A stretch of DNA of 6,058 nt. Origin: Planctomycetaceae bacterium. GTDB lineage: Bacteria; Planctomycetota; Planctomycetia; Pirellulales; Thermoguttaceae. The notes under the pieces are model-generated. The model worked only from the letters and a program-made list of their open reading frames with translations. It made no database searches and was not told the DNA's origin. The position numbers and the translations under genes were made by a program. Positions 6,017 through 6,058 of the stretch are shown here, one piece after another. The first letter of the stretch is position 1. Each line of letters begins with the position of its first letter. The stretch spans positions 1 through 6,058 of the forward strand of contig JAITDV010000523.1 of NCBI GenBank assembly GCA_031282385.1, in the 5' to 3' direction.

Positions 6017-6058
6017 ACACCTAATCCGTTAGAATCCGAGATTTTCCTTAAAACCTTG

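Larger units (their letters stand above)
5847..6039. mobile_element. MITE-like element bounded by inverted repeats
   Basis: The 25-base arms 5847-5871 and 6015-6039 match in inverted orientation at 22 of 25 positions, including a perfect 14-bp core (CGGATTAGGTGTTT at 5858-5871; its complement at 6015-6028). The core-to-core element is 171 bp, too small for a transposase and without an open frame. A small hairpin (ATGCA 5923-5927, TGCAT 5933-5937) lies near its middle. ATCCGAGATTTT occurs as a direct repeat at 5835-5846 and 6034-6045; because it partly overlaps the right arm, it is not a clean target-site duplication. This fits a small non-autonomous element or an insertion-sequence remnant, but the family is not identified. 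Confidence 0.5.
5805..6058. other. Non-coding AT-rich tail of the window
   Basis: No gene is recognised after the propeller tail. The stretch is dominated by an inverted repeat (5847-5871 with 6015-6039), a tandem decamer, a direct repeat of ATCCGAGATTTT just outside or overlapping the arms, and a promoter-like TTGACA. The window ends before any downstream gene begins. Confidence 0.55.

Noticed and set aside
1..6058. CRISPR array, tRNA or rRNA genes
   Set aside because: No regularly spaced direct repeats and no tRNA TTCGA arm or rRNA-like sequence were seen; the repeats present are short, inverted or few.

Overview
The window is AT-rich bacterial DNA from an organism with fermentative or otherwise anaerobic carbon metabolism. 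It holds one large intact gene, one broken gene, and intergenic DNA with many short inverted and dispersed repeats. I cannot place it in a phylum from sequence alone. A NifJ-type pyruvate oxidoreductase beside a secreted two-component-regulator-like propeller protein would fit Bacteroidota, Planctomycetota or neighbouring groups, but that is inference. No rRNA, tRNA, CRISPR array or transposase gene was seen.

Layout. Positions 1-304 are a non-coding leader. It holds two copies of a TCTGAATAG-type repeat, a G8 run that can fold with a downstream C5 tract, a weak FNR/CRP-like box, and a clear GGAG ribosome binding site before a GTG start. Positions 305-3880 encode a complete 1191-residue pyruvate:ferredoxin (flavodoxin) oxidoreductase (nifJ) with all twelve expected iron-sulfur cysteines and the thiamine diphosphate motif. 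Positions 3881-4299 are intergenic. They contain a 9-bp GC-rich hairpin (probable terminator), an inverted copy of the upstream repeat, and a long TTCGTG-type hairpin.

Positions 4300-5804 carry a secreted seven-bladed beta-propeller gene. It reads sensibly only if three single-base indels are corrected, all in A or G runs (about 4330-4332, 4565-4571 and 5399-5401). Corrected, it would encode about 501 residues with a signal peptide and seven WIGT/WVG-type blades. As given it is a pseudogene, a phase-variable gene, or a gene with base-call errors. Positions 5805-6058 hold no gene but contain a 25-nt inverted repeat (22/25 match, 14-bp perfect core) about 190 bp across, resembling a small non-autonomous mobile element.

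The two genes share a strand but have no visible functional link; a terminator and over 400 bp separate them. I see no convincing new multi-gene system. The points most worth checking are the homopolymer frameshifts in the propeller gene, the MITE-like inverted repeat after it, and the repeats that bracket nifJ.
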